From positions 1-60,607 of the forward strand of contig CANGYY010000011.1 in the NCBI GenBank assembly GCA_947458585.1: a stretch of 60,607 nt of DNA. Direction: 5' to 3'. The position numbers and the translations under genes are program-made. This DNA comes from Cyclobacteriaceae bacterium (GTDB taxonomy: Bacteria; Bacteroidota; Bacteroidia; Cytophagales; Cyclobacteriaceae). Numbering within the stretch: position 1 is the stretch's first letter; each line of letters starts with the position of its first letter. Below are positions 45,571 to 54,358 of the stretch, piece by piece. The notes beneath the pieces were generated by a model. The model saw only the letters and a program-made list of their open reading frames with translations. It did not search any database and was not told the DNA's origin.

Positions 45571-46986
45571 TTATTCAAACAGGCAACGCATTGTCAAGCT
45601 TTTTGACACAATTGCTTTGCTATACTGGTTTGTTTTTATCCCCCAAGTGGTTAGCATTGAAGTATAGATTCCTTTTTTCGTTTTACTTGAAATTCGGAAT
45701 TGATTTTCTTTGTTTCTTAAGCGGTCAAGATAGCCCTGATCCAGGACGAGCTCCTCATTGTAAAATTTTATCTCACAAAGGTTTACAACATCGTCATCTC
45801 TATCAACGACTAAATCAATTTGAACATTTTCATTGCTCCAACTATAATTTGAAGATTGGATCTGATCGCATTCCAGCCCCTTTTTTACTTGTTGAACATG
45901 CTTCAAGCAAATGGTTTCAAATGCATAGCCGCACCAAGTTTTATAGGCTTGTTTTTGAAACATTTGTGTCCAATTAGAACCCTTGAACGGCTTCATAAAT
46001 TGGAGATGAAACAAACAGTGTTCATCAAAGATTCTAAAAAGCGTGGTCTTTTTATTTCCCCTAAAGGAATCATATTTTAATACAAAGCCAGAGGACAATA
46101 GGTCATCCAGAGAATCCGTAACCCTTCCTCCAGAAGAAATCCCCAGCGAATCAAGCAGCTCGTCTCTTGTCATTCCTTTTTTATACCCGTCGGCAAGAGC
46201 CTCCATTATTTTTTGATGGTAAGAACTCTCTTCAAAAAGTGATTTGAACACCTGATCATACTCATCCTCCAAATAGGCGCCATCTTGAAAACATAATTTT
46301 TCAATGGTGATTACTGCAGAATCTCCTGGTTTTATATGCTCCAAGTATTCGGCCACTCCTCCCACAACCATGTAAATTTTGAGGATTTCATATTCCTCCA
46401 TAAAAACCCCCTTATATTTTAAAAAGTCTCTTGTTTCCCCTAAATCAAAGGGCTTAAGCTTTAATAATTGAGTTACTCGTTTACTCAATCCTTCAGAATT
46501 ATTCACAATGTTTTTTACCATATACGCTGCGGCAGAACCACAAACCACCACAAGAATATCTACCCTAGTGGTACAGTAGTCATTCCAAAAATTTTCAAAA
46601 GCTGGTAAAAAGCCTGATTTGTGTGAATCTATCCAAGGAAACTCATCAATGAAGAATACCTTTTTCTTTTTGGTTTCTTTAATCCCCATAAGAAATCTCT
46701 TGAGGTAATTCAAGGCCTCAAGCCAGTCTCGAGGTGGCCTTTCATTCCTAAACTCGGACGTTACTTCATGTAGTTTAAGCATAAAGTTCTTGAGTTGATC
46801 CGCTCTTTTACCCTTACTTAAGCCAGTGAAACTAAATGTGATCCGGTTGCCAAAAAAAGTCCTAATTAAGTACGTTTTACCTATTCTTCTCCTACCATAA
46901 ACGGCGACCAATTCCGATCTATTACTAGATAAGGCCTCTGCCAATCGTGCTTGTTCACGTTTACGTCCTACAATTTTTGCGTTCAT
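45571..46986 (-). CDS. AAA+ ATPase with C-terminal DUF234/PD-(D/E)XK-like domain
   Basis: A 471-residue protein of the archaeal-ATPase/DUF234 group. Residues 1-230 form a P-loop ATPase (VGRKREQARL, Walker A GRRRIGKT at 31-38, Walker B KKVFFIDEFPW, sensor CGSAAAYM); then a winged-helix part (MTRDELLDSLGISSGGRVTDSL); the C-terminus has QIDLVVDRDDDVVNLCEIKF, the D...ExK pattern of restriction-like nuclease folds. Such genes are scattered in bacteria and archaea and carried on mobile or defensive regions; no function is established. The gene is visibly more AT-rich than its neighbours and stands alone beside tRNA genes, which suggests horizontal transfer. It is intact. Confidence 0.85.
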   Translation of the reverse strand: MNAKIVGRKREQARLAEALSSNRSELVAVYGRRRIGKTYLIRTFFGNRITFSFTGLSKGKRADQLKNFMLKLHEVTSEFRNERPPRDWLEALNYLKRFLMGIKETKKKKVFFIDEFPWIDSHKSGFLPAFENFWNDYCTTRVDILVVVCGSAAAYMVKNIVNNSEGLSKRVTQLLKLKPFDLGETRDFLKYKGVFMEEYEILKIYMVVGGVAEYLEHIKPGDSAVITIEKLCFQDGAYLEDEYDQVFKSLFEESSYHQKIMEALADGYKKGMTRDELLDSLGISSGGRVTDSLDDLLSSGFVLKYDSFRGNKKTTLFRIFDEHCLFHLQFMKPFKGSNWTQMFQKQAYKTWCGYAFETICLKHVQQVKKGLECDQIQSSNYSWSNENVQIDLVVDRDDDVVNLCEIKFYNEELVLDQGYLDRLRNKENQFRISSKTKKGIYTSMLTTWGIKTNQYSKAIVSKSLTMRCLFE

Positions 46987-47013
46987 ATTTCAGCCACGAT
47001 TCTGTTTATTGAT

Positions 47014-47089
47014 GTGCCAAAAAATCTAAAAACTTGTTGTTTTGGCACGATAATAAAATCAATCTTGGATGAGATAACTGCCAAAAAAT
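47014..47089. promoter_or_regulatory. Three TGCCAAAA-type half-sites upstream of the ATPase gene
   Basis: GTGCCAAAA (47014-47022) and TTTTGGCAC (47040-47048) are a perfect 9-bp inverted repeat with a 17-base spacer; TGCCAAAAAAT recurs directly at 47079-47089. The pair lies 28-62 bp upstream of the ATPase start codon, where a regulator would bind. The rest of the 343-bp gene-free region 46987-47329 is AT-rich and shows nothing else I can name. Confidence 0.45.
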
Positions 47090-47329
47090 TAATCCCTCCT
47101 TCTCGTATTCAAGAAATTTGAGTATTCAAAAAATCTCCTTCTAGAACGCAAAAATTAACTTGGAAAAATACATTTAACCCGCCTATTACGCTGAGGGATT
47201 CGCTACCCTAATAGCATAATGAAGTTAAACAATTTAATTCATATTGCTGAGTAGCGCGTGAGAAGTGGTTGATCCCCATCTTGCAAATTGCTCATCCCTT
47301 GCAAACTCTAAAATGAGTGGGGTGTAAAC

Positions 47330-47361
47330 AACAAAACCCTCTCCAAAGAAAGGGTTTTGTT
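47330..47361 (-). terminator. Terminator of tRNA-Leu
   Basis: AACAAAACCCT (47330-47340) and AGGGTTTTGTT (47351-47361), an 11-bp perfect stem with a 10-base loop, 5 bp beyond the 3' end of the tRNA-Leu gene on the minus strand, with T-rich 3' arm. Confidence 0.75.
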
Positions 47362-47365
47362 AAAG

Positions 47366-47449
47366 TACCAGGAGCGGGAATCGAACCCGCACGGCCAGAT
47401 GGCCACAAGATTTTAAGTCTTGCGTGTCTACCTATTCCACCATCCCGGC
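47366..47449 (-). tRNA. tRNA-Leu (anticodon UAA)
   Basis: 84 nt, minus strand. Acceptor GCCGGGA pairs with TCCTGGT; the anticodon stem is CAAGA/TCTTG with loop CTTAAAA (anticodon TAA, reading UUA); the long variable arm TGGCCATCTGGCC... typical of class II tRNAs is present; the T arm has GCGGG-TTCGATT-CCCGC. CCA is not encoded. G1-U72 and G4-U69 wobble pairs occur in the acceptor stem. Confidence 0.95.
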
Positions 47450-47498
47450 TTCCTCTACCGATGTAGAGTTTTCAGTCAAGTATCCTTGAACTGAAATG

Positions 47499-47523
47499 AA
47501 AAAGCCCTTTTTCAAGGGCTTTT
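47499..47523 (-). terminator. Terminator of tRNA-Gly
   Basis: AAAAGCCCTT (47500-47509) with AAGGGCTTTT (47514-47523), loop TTTC on the plus strand; on the minus strand it begins two bases after the tRNA-Gly 3' end and ends in a T-run, separating the two tRNA genes into independent transcripts. Confidence 0.8.
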
Positions 47524-47524
47524 G

Positions 47525-47597
<73 letters not shown>

Positions 47598-47737
47598 ATT
47601 GTGGATGCAAATGTAATCCCTCTTCATATTTTTACAAGGCAAATCCCAAGATTTTTTTCGTGGCCCTACAAATTCTTTCCGGCCAATTGCCCCAAAATAC
47701 GCTTTGAGTCTAGTCCTCAAATTGAACTAAGGCTTGC

Positions 47738-50341
47738 TTACTCCATTTTCTTTTTCAGCTCGTGCAGTTTAAGCAAGGCTTCAATCGGGGATATGGTGTT
47801 GATATCCAGCTCATCCAATAATTTTTTGGCTTCCGCCAATTTGGGATCCATCTCAAAGAGCTGCAATTGAAAATTCGATTTGGGAACCGAGTTCAACTTC
47901 GCATTTTTCTCCTTTGCAGATTTATCTTTTTCCAAATGACTCATGATCTCAGAAGCGCGGAGCACAATGGGGTTGGGCATACCGGCCATCTGCGCCACAT
48001 GGATCCCAAAACTATGTTCACTTCCTCCCTCCTTCAGCGTACGCATAAAGATGACCTTGTTGCCCACCTCCTTGACGGAGACATTGAAGTTTTTGATGCG
48101 CGGAAAATCGCTAGCAAGCTGATTCAACTCGTGGTAATGCGTAGCAAACAAGGTCTTGGCCTTGCAATTGGGGTGCTGATGCAGGTACTCTACAATGGAC
48201 CAGGCGATGGAAATGCCGTCGTAGGTGGAGGTGCCTCTCCCGATCTCATCCATCAAGACCAGACTTCTACTGGAAAGGTTGTTGAGAATACTCGCCGTCT
48301 CGGTCATCTCCACCATGAAGGTAGACTCGCCTTTGGAAAGGTTGTCAGACGCCCCTACTCGGGTAAAGACCTTGTCGATGATCCCTACACGGGCATAGCT
48401 CGCCGGCACAAAACTTCCCATTTGCGCCATCAATACGATGAGTGCGGTCTGCCGAAGCAAGGCCGATTTCCCCGCCATATTGGGGCCTGTAATGATGAGG
48501 ATTTGTTGGCTGTCGTGATCTAGGTAGATGTCGTTGGGCACGTAGGTTTCACCTAGTGGCAACTGTTTTTCAATCACCGGATGCCGCCCTTCTTTGATTT
48601 CGAGGGTCTCCGTATCCGAAATTTTAGGTCGGCTGTAATTGTTGCTGCTGGCCACCTTGGCAAAAGAAAGTAAGGCATCTAGTGTGCCCAGAACCTTGGC
48701 GTTTTGTTGAATCGGAACGACATAGGCCGCCGCTTCCAGCACCAGTTCTTGGAAATATTTTTGCTCGAGCGCAATCATCCGCTCTTCTGCATGAAGGATC
48801 TTTTCTTCGTATTCCTTCAGTTCGGGCGTGATGTAGCGCTCCGCATTAACTAGGGTCTGCTTGCGAATCCAGGAGTCTGGCACCTTGTCCTTGTGCACAT
48901 GGGTGACTTCCAAGTAGTAGCCAAAGACCTTGTTGTAGGAAATCTTCAAGGAAGAAATCCCCGTTTGCTGAATCTCCCGCTGCTGAATCTGCAGCAAAAA
49001 GTCTTTCCCCGTATTGGCCAGGCCTCGGTATTCGTCCAAGCTCGGGTCCACGCCGTCCTTGATTACTCCTCCCTGATGCAAGAGCATGGGGGCAGATTCT
49101 TGGAGTTCCTTCTCGATTTTCTCTACCAGGAGCTCGCAAGGATGCAACTGCTCGGACAGGCGCTTTAGCGTGGGATTGGTCTGGGCTCTCAGGAGTGCTT
49201 TGACGGGAACCAAGGCAAGGAGCGCTCGCTTGATTTGATTGATTTCTCGAGGATTGGCACGTCCTACCACCACCTTGGAAATCAGACGTTCCAAGTCCCC
49301 GGTCTGCTTCAGTTGAACCAACATTTCCTCGATCAGGGCTGGATTCTGGAAAAAGAAGTCGACGACATTGAGTCGTTCCTCGATGGCTTTCTTGTCTTTT
49401 AGCGGCAGTACCATCCACTTTTTCAGCATCCGTGACCCCATGGGCGTTACCGTCTGGTCTAGAATCTGAATAAGCGGCACCCCGCCTTCGTGCTGAGGAA
49501 ACACCAATTCCAAGTTGCGAATCGTAAACTTGTCCAACCACACGTACTTGTCCTCGGGGATGCGGGAAATGGAGGAAATGTGTTGGATGTCTTTGTGCTC
49601 GGTCTCCTCCAAGTAATACAAAATCGCTCCGGCAGCCACGCTCGCCGCAGGCAGATCTTCGATTCCAAATCCCTTCAAGCTGGTGGTGCCGAAGTGGTTT
49701 TTTAGTTTGTCGTAGGTAAAATCCACCTGATATACCCAATCCTCGCAATGGAAGGTGACGTAATCAGTTTTTAACAGTTCAGAAGCGGCTTTCTTGGCGG
49801 CTTTTGAAAAAATCAATTCGGAAGGAGTAAAACTTTGAAGCAATTTTTCCAAGTAGGCACCATTTCCCTCGGCGCACATAAACTCACCCGTAGAGATGTC
49901 CAAGAAGGCAATGCCATGCTTCTCTTTTCCAAAATGTATGGAGGCGAGGTAATTGTTTTTCCGGGTGTCGAGCACCTGATCGTTGTAGGAAAGGCCTGGA
50001 GTAACCAGCTCAGTCACCCCTCTTTTTACAATCCCCTTGACGGTCTTGGGGTCTTCCAGCTGATCACAGATAGCTACTCGATTGCCCGCACGAACCAATT
50101 TCGGAAGATAGGTGTCCAAGGAGTGGTGGGGAAATCCCGCCAATTCAATGTGGGAAGCGGCTCCATTGGCGCGCCTGGTCAGTACGATATCCAAAACGCG
50201 ACTAGCCACGACCGCATCCTCACCGAAGGTTTCGTAAAAATCACCTACTCGAAACAGCAACAAGGCCCCGGGATGCTTGGCTTTGATGGCATTGTATTGC
50301 TTCATCAAGGGGGTTTCTTGGCCGTCTTTGGATTTGCTCAT
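47738..50341 (-). CDS. mutS: DNA mismatch repair protein MutS
   Basis: An 867-residue mismatch-recognition ATPase. The N-terminal clamp has LLLFRVGDFYETFGEDA, whose Phe-x-Glu (YETF context) contacts the mismatched base; connector, lever and clamp domains follow; the ABC-type ATPase has Walker A ITGPNMAGKSALLRQ near residue 620 and the signature LVLMDEIGRGTSTYDG. Length fits MutS1. ATG at 50339-50341; the minus strand shows a near-consensus box TAATTTTA three bases upstream. It is divergent to the TrmH-like gene with a 78-bp spacer. A large open frame on the opposite strand (48846-49748 side) is only a shadow of this gene. Confidence 0.98.
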   Translation of the reverse strand: MSKSKDGQETPLMKQYNAIKAKHPGALLLFRVGDFYETFGEDAVVASRVLDIVLTRRANGAASHIELAGFPHHSLDTYLPKLVRAGNRVAICDQLEDPKTVKGIVKRGVTELVTPGLSYNDQVLDTRKNNYLASIHFGKEKHGIAFLDISTGEFMCAEGNGAYLEKLLQSFTPSELIFSKAAKKAASELLKTDYVTFHCEDWVYQVDFTYDKLKNHFGTTSLKGFGIEDLPAASVAAGAILYYLEETEHKDIQHISSISRIPEDKYVWLDKFTIRNLELVFPQHEGGVPLIQILDQTVTPMGSRMLKKWMVLPLKDKKAIEERLNVVDFFFQNPALIEEMLVQLKQTGDLERLISKVVVGRANPREINQIKRALLALVPVKALLRAQTNPTLKRLSEQLHPCELLVEKIEKELQESAPMLLHQGGVIKDGVDPSLDEYRGLANTGKDFLLQIQQREIQQTGISSLKISYNKVFGYYLEVTHVHKDKVPDSWIRKQTLVNAERYITPELKEYEEKILHAEERMIALEQKYFQELVLEAAAYVVPIQQNAKVLGTLDALLSFAKVASSNNYSRPKISDTETLEIKEGRHPVIEKQLPLGETYVPNDIYLDHDSQQILIITGPNMAGKSALLRQTALIVLMAQMGSFVPASYARVGIIDKVFTRVGASDNLSKGESTFMVEMTETASILNNLSSRSLVLMDEIGRGTSTYDGISIAWSIVEYLHQHPNCKAKTLFATHYHELNQLASDFPRIKNFNVSVKEVGNKVIFMRTLKEGGSEHSFGIHVAQMAGMPNPIVLRASEIMSHLEKDKSAKEKNAKLNSVPKSNFQLQLFEMDPKLAEAKKLLDELDINTISPIEALLKLHELKKKME

Positions 50342-50361
50342 GCGTAAAATTAGAATTGTCG

Positions 50362-50369
50362 TACTTTTG
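50362..50369 (+). promoter_or_regulatory. TAnnTTTG promoter box of the TrmH-like gene
   Basis: TACTTTTG, exact consensus, 50 bases before the ATG at 50420, in the mutS divergent spacer. The predicted leader is about 44 nt. Confidence 0.45.
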
Positions 50370-50419
50370 AATCGGAAACTAGACCTGAAAATAGCCGATT
50401 CGAAAAGGAAATAAAAGAG

Positions 50420-50953
50420 ATGAAGAAATTAAGCATGGAAGAGCTGGAGCGGCTGTCCGTTCAGGAGTTTAAGGAAACCCAAAAATCTCCCCTCATTTTG
50501 GTGCTCGACAATGTTCGAAGCCTCAACAATGTGGGTTCTGCTTTCCGAACAGGAGATGCCTTCCGTGTGGAAAAAATTTACCTCTGCGGCATTACAGGCA
50601 CCCCTCCACACCGTGACATTCAAAAAACGGCACTCGGCTCCACCGAGTCTGTGGATTGGGAATATTGCAGCAGTACACTAGAAACACTTACTAGACTGAA
50701 AGCCGAAGGCGTTCGTTGCTGCGCTCTGGAGCAGGTAGAAAACTCCACCCCCTTGCAGCAATTTCAACCCGAGAAAGGAAATACCTATGCCTTGGTCTTT
50801 GGCAATGAAGTCTTCGGCGTGGAAGAAGAGGTGCTCAAAGCCTGCGACGAGGTCCTTGAAATCCCCCAACTCGGCACCAAACACTCTCTCAACATTTCCG
50901 TCACCTTGGGCATCGCCGTCTGGGATTTGATGGTGAAATTAGAAGGGCTGTAG
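50420..50953 (+). CDS. SpoU/TrmH-family RNA 2'-O-methyltransferase
   Basis: A 177-residue SPOUT methyltransferase. Motif 1 is LDNVRSLNNVGSAFRTGDAF (catalytic Arg in the NVGSAFRT turn), motif 2 LVFGNEVFGV, motif 3 IPQLGTKHSLNISVTLGIAVWDL, which form the SAM-binding trefoil knot. An N-terminal RNA-binding extension like that of RlmB is absent, so it is close to TrmH/TrmL-sized proteins acting on tRNA, but the target nucleotide cannot be read. Its TAG stop codon is also the start of the repeat that follows (see 50954-51075). Confidence 0.92.
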   Translation: MKKLSMEELERLSVQEFKETQKSPLILVLDNVRSLNNVGSAFRTGDAFRVEKIYLCGITGTPPHRDIQKTALGSTESVDWEYCSSTLETLTRLKAEGVRCCALEQVENSTPLQQFQPEKGNTYALVFGNEVFGVEEEVLKACDEVLEIPQLGTKHSLNISVTLGIAVWDLMVKLEGL

Positions 50954-51075
50954 ACACAAGAAGCAAGAGATTAGAGACAAGAAGCGAGACAAACCCTCAT
51001 TAATTTCATCGGAATGCTCGTTGCAGCACGAAAGAAAGTCTAATTTCTTGGTTCTTGCCTCTTGTCTCTACTCAT
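50950..51075. repeat. Inverted CAAGnnn/CTTGnnn heptad element at the 3' end of the TrmH-like gene
   Basis: Left arm with strict 7-nt phase: GTAG(50950) aca CAAG(50957) aag CAAG(50964) aga TTAG(50971) aga CAAG(50978) aag CGAG(50985). Right arm: CTAA(51040) ttt CTTG(51047) gtt CTTG(51054) cct CTTG(51061) tct CTAC(51068). The arms are complementary and enclose about 45 unrelated bases. The TAG of the first word is the stop codon of the TrmH-like gene. The spacer lies between that gene and convergent fadE. Confidence 0.85.
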
Positions 51076-51091
51076 ATTTCCTACCCTACAC

Positions 51092-52885
51092 TTAGAATGG
51101 GTATTTCCCTTCCGCAATCATCACATCCGCGACTTGTCTACGAAGTTCCTTTGGATTGATGAAGTCAGGTTTGGTAAATCGCTTCAAGCCCATCAACAAC
51201 ACTTTTTGTTCGTCTCCCTTGGCAAAGGATACAATCGCTTCTTTCGCTGCAGCCTCCACCTTGTCGATGGCTTCGTACAAGTATATTTTGGTCATCGCGA
51301 TTTGAGCCCCACAGGCCGCTTCGCCTCGGAGGCTGACTAACTTTTCAGTACGTAGCAAAACCGACTCGGCTGCATAGATTTCAATCATCACATCTGCCAA
51401 GTTCATCATGATCTCCTGCTCGTCTTCAATGCGATCCTGCAAGGACATGGCCGCCTTACCGCCCACCATCAAGAACACTTTCTTAAGCTTGTGCACGAGG
51501 TCTTTCTCCATGGCAAATAGTTCGGAAGTATCGATGCTTTCGAAAGAAGGTACAGAAACCAGTTCCGAAGCCACTGCCATCGCCGGTTCAAATAGGTTGA
51601 TCTCTCCCTTCAAAGCGCGCTTCAGCACCATGCCGACCATGAGCATGCGGTTGATCTCGTTGGTGCCTTCATAGATTCGAGAAATGCGCGCATCTCGGTA
51701 GGCTCTTTCCATCGGCGCATCTGCCGAGTAGCCCATGCCCCCATAGATTTGAACTCCTTGATCCACGATGTAGTCCAGCACTTCAGAACCGTGAACTTTT
51801 GCAATCGCACACTCGATGGCAAACTGTTCCATCGCCTTCAGCTTGGATTCCGAATCAGAGAGACCCTGTGCTGCCAAGGCGCCCATTCGGTCTTCGATAT
51901 CTTGTCCTGCACGGTAGCAAAGAGATTCGGTCGCATAGATTCGCGTGGCCATCTCCGCCAATTTCGCTTTGATCGCCCCAAAAGTATGGATAGATACCCC
52001 AAACTGTTTTCTATCAGCGGAATAGCGAATACACTGAGTGGTTACGGTTCGCGCTCCTCCCAATACACCCGCTCCCAACTTCACACGTCCAATGTTGAGG
52101 ATATTTACAGCGATTTTGAAGCCGTTGCCTCGGTCGGAAAGCATATTGGCAACTGGTACAGGACAGTCGTTGAAAAATACCTGACGCGTAGAGGAGCCTT
52201 TGATACCTAACTTCTTCTCTTCCTCATTCATGGTAATACCCCCAAAGGTTTTTTCCACAATAAATGCTGTGAGGTTTTTATCGTCGGCAATCTTGGCAAA
52301 CACAATTAATAAGTCCGCAAAACCTGCATTGGAAATCCACATCTTCTGGCCAGTGATGAGGTAATGGGTTCCGTCAGCAGAAAGAACTGCTTTGGTTTTG
52401 CCAGAGTTGGCGTCCGAACCCGCATCAGGCTCGGTTAGGCAATAGCAAGCCGCCCACTCACCTGTAGCCAACTTGGGGAGGTAGGTTTGCTTTTGTGCTT
52501 CTGTACCGTAGTACAAAATCGGCAGGGTACCAATCCCCGTGTGAGCACCATAGGTGGTGGAAAATGAACCGGACGCACCGATGATGTCCGCAATGAGCAT
52601 GGAAGTGTTGAAGCTCATGCCCAATCCTCCATAAACTTCAGGAACAGCGATACCGAGCAAGCCAAGGTCGCCCGCTTTTTTGAAAAGTGCCGGAACCAAT
52701 TCCGGGTGCTTCATGCTGTCAATTTTCTCCACATTGGGATTGATCTCCGTGTCAATAAAATCTTGACAGGCCTGAGCCATCATTTTTTGCTCTTCACTGA
52801 ATTCTTCAGGAATAAAAATATCCTGTGCTGGGGTTTCTCGAACAAGAAACTCTCCGCCTTGGATGCTGTTGGTTTGGGTTGACAT
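51092..52885 (-). CDS. Acyl-CoA dehydrogenase (FadE-type, with C-terminal extension)
   Basis: A 597-residue flavoenzyme for the first step of beta-oxidation, making trans-2-enoyl-CoA. The core (about 30-430) shows EPDAGSDANSG and the FAD-binding QKMWISNAGFADLLIVFA, DRKQFGVSI and the catalytic Glu in SRIYEGTNEINRM. The extra C-terminal 160 residues (helical, IEDEQEIMMNLADVMIEIYAAES) are shared with B. subtilis FadE (594 residues) and VLCAD-like enzymes acting on long chains. Last gene of the fad block, after fadA, separated from it by a repeat cluster. Confidence 0.93.
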   Translation of the reverse strand: MSTQTNSIQGGEFLVRETPAQDIFIPEEFSEEQKMMAQACQDFIDTEINPNVEKIDSMKHPELVPALFKKAGDLGLLGIAVPEVYGGLGMSFNTSMLIADIIGASGSFSTTYGAHTGIGTLPILYYGTEAQKQTYLPKLATGEWAACYCLTEPDAGSDANSGKTKAVLSADGTHYLITGQKMWISNAGFADLLIVFAKIADDKNLTAFIVEKTFGGITMNEEEKKLGIKGSSTRQVFFNDCPVPVANMLSDRGNGFKIAVNILNIGRVKLGAGVLGGARTVTTQCIRYSADRKQFGVSIHTFGAIKAKLAEMATRIYATESLCYRAGQDIEDRMGALAAQGLSDSESKLKAMEQFAIECAIAKVHGSEVLDYIVDQGVQIYGGMGYSADAPMERAYRDARISRIYEGTNEINRMLMVGMVLKRALKGEINLFEPAMAVASELVSVPSFESIDTSELFAMEKDLVHKLKKVFLMVGGKAAMSLQDRIEDEQEIMMNLADVMIEIYAAESVLLRTEKLVSLRGEAACGAQIAMTKIYLYEAIDKVEAAAKEAIVSFAKGDEQKVLLMGLKRFTKPDFINPKELRRQVADVMIAEGKYPF

Positions 52886-52907
52886 TTTATTTTGTGTTTA
52901 TAGGATC

Positions 52908-53158
52908 GTTTGTTAAGTATCAAGTAATCAGTATCAAGTATCAAGACGTTTCAGACGTGAGAAGCAAGAGACAAGAGATTAGAAGCAAGACATAAGAAAT
53001 TAGACTAAATGCTGCTGGGCTTGAAAGTCTGTTACTGGCATCGCGCCATCTTTCCTTACTTCTTCATTCTTTAATCAGCGTTCGATATTCGACATTAGTT
53101 AAATCCCGTATTTCGCCTGCCTACCGCAGGCAGGTATCTCGTACTTCTTATTTCTTAC
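52908..53158. repeat. Heptad repeat cluster between fadE and fadA
   Basis: Next to fadE: CAAG/TCAG words at 52921, 52928, 52935 and 52942; then CAAG 52965, CAAG 52972, TTAG 52979, CAAG 52986, TAAG 52993, TTAG 53000, all exactly 7 nt apart. Centre: gTTCGataTTCGacaTTAG (about 53089-53107). Next to fadA: a gcctgcctaccgcaggcagg palindrome (about 53115-53134) and CGTActtCTTAtttCTTA, whose last word supplies the stop codon of fadA on the minus strand (53155-53157). No gene was seen here. Confidence 0.85.
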
Positions 53159-54330
53159 TTAAGTAATTCGTATACTCCCGCTACTCCCTGTCCGCCGCCG
53201 ACGCAAGCGGTCACTAGTCCGTACTTTTTATTTTGCCTACGTAGTTCATTGAAAAGTTGAACGGAAAGCTTGGCTCCGGTACAGCCCAGTGGGTGACCTA
53301 AAGCCACGGCTCCTCCATTTACATTGACGATGGAAGGATCCATGTCCAGCGATTTCATCACTGCTAACGCTTGCGCAGCAAAGGCCTCGTTCAACTCCAC
53401 CAAGCCTAGGTCCTGCATGCTGAGACCCGCTTGCTTGAGGGCCTTTGGCACGGCCTCCTTGGGACCAATTCCCATGATGCGTGGATCCACCCCCGCTACG
53501 GAGTAAGACATCATCCGCGCAACAGGATCTAGGCCTAAGGATTTCATCAAGCGCTCGGACATCACCACCACAAAGGCCGCTCCATCCGAGGTCTGGGAAG
53601 AGTTCCCCGCAGTCACCTGACCACCCATTCTAAAAGCAGGTTTCAGCGCTGCAAGCGCTTCCATCGTGGTGCCTGCGCGAGGTCCCTCGTCCGTGTCTAC
53701 GGTAAACTTTCGGGTTTTCTTTTTTCCCTTCTCGTCCAAGTAGGTTTCTTCCACCTCCACAGGCACGATTTCATCTTTAAACTTGCCTGCAGCAATGGCT
53801 GCCAGTGCTTTGTCGTGAGAACTCACCGAAAAAGCATCTGCCTCCTCCCGGGTAATGCTGTATTCCTTAGCCAACTCCTCTGCGGTCAAGCCCATATTCA
53901 AGTAGTAGGAAGGAGTTTGGGAAGCAATCTTCCAGTTGAGCGCAGTCTTGTAGCCCATCATGGGCACCAAAGACATGGACTCGGTACCGCCTGCAATGAT
54001 GCAATCCGCCATTCCTGCTTTGATTTTGCCTACAGCCAAAGCGATGGCTTCTAGGCCTGAACCACAGTAACGGTTCATTACAAATCCTGGAGTGTCGATG
54101 CCCAAGGCCAAAAGAGAAATCATTCTGCCCATTTGCATACCCTGTTCTGCTTCGGGCACCGCGTTGCCGACAATGAGATCATCAACCATTTTGGGTTCTA
54201 GACCAGGAGTATTGGCCACCAAATGCTTGATCACATCTGCCGCCAAATCATCCGGGCGATAAAACCGAAACCCTCCTTTTTTGGACTTCCCAACTGCAGA
54301 CCGGTATCCATTTATAATGTATGCTTCCAT
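53155..54330 (-). CDS. fadA: Acetyl-CoA C-acyltransferase (3-ketoacyl-CoA thiolase)
   Basis: A 391-residue thiolase that cleaves 3-ketoacyl-CoA to acetyl-CoA and a shortened acyl-CoA. The acyl-accepting cysteine is C89 (NRYCGSGLEAIAL), H346 lies in NGGAVALGHPLGCTG and C376 in ACVGGGQG, giving the complete Cys-His-Cys set; NEAF occurs at 314-317. Length is standard. Its position between fadN and fadE and the strong resemblance of the order to fadNAE support a degradative rather than biosynthetic thiolase. A four-helix-bundle gene lies between it and fadN. Confidence 0.94.
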   Translation of the reverse strand: MEAYIINGYRSAVGKSKKGGFRFYRPDDLAADVIKHLVANTPGLEPKMVDDLIVGNAVPEAEQGMQMGRMISLLALGIDTPGFVMNRYCGSGLEAIALAVGKIKAGMADCIIAGGTESMSLVPMMGYKTALNWKIASQTPSYYLNMGLTAEELAKEYSITREEADAFSVSSHDKALAAIAAGKFKDEIVPVEVEETYLDEKGKKKTRKFTVDTDEGPRAGTTMEALAALKPAFRMGGQVTAGNSSQTSDGAAFVVVMSERLMKSLGLDPVARMMSYSVAGVDPRIMGIGPKEAVPKALKQAGLSMQDLGLVELNEAFAAQALAVMKSLDMDPSIVNVNGGAVALGHPLGCTGAKLSVQLFNELRRQNKKYGLVTACVGGGQGVAGVYELLK

Positions 54331-54358
54331 GTTTATTTTTTTTATCTGTCTTTTTTAA

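Noticed and set aside
45547-47449. Genomic island flanked by att duplication of the tRNA-Leu 3' end
   Set aside because: No second copy of the tRNA-Leu T-arm/acceptor sequence was found on the far side of the ATPase gene, and there is no integrase, so only the composition supports transfer.
48846-49748. 300-residue open frame on the minus strand in another frame of mutS
   Set aside because: It lies wholly within mutS, is rich in Arg, Gly and Ser as expected for an out-of-frame translation, and has no recognisable motif.
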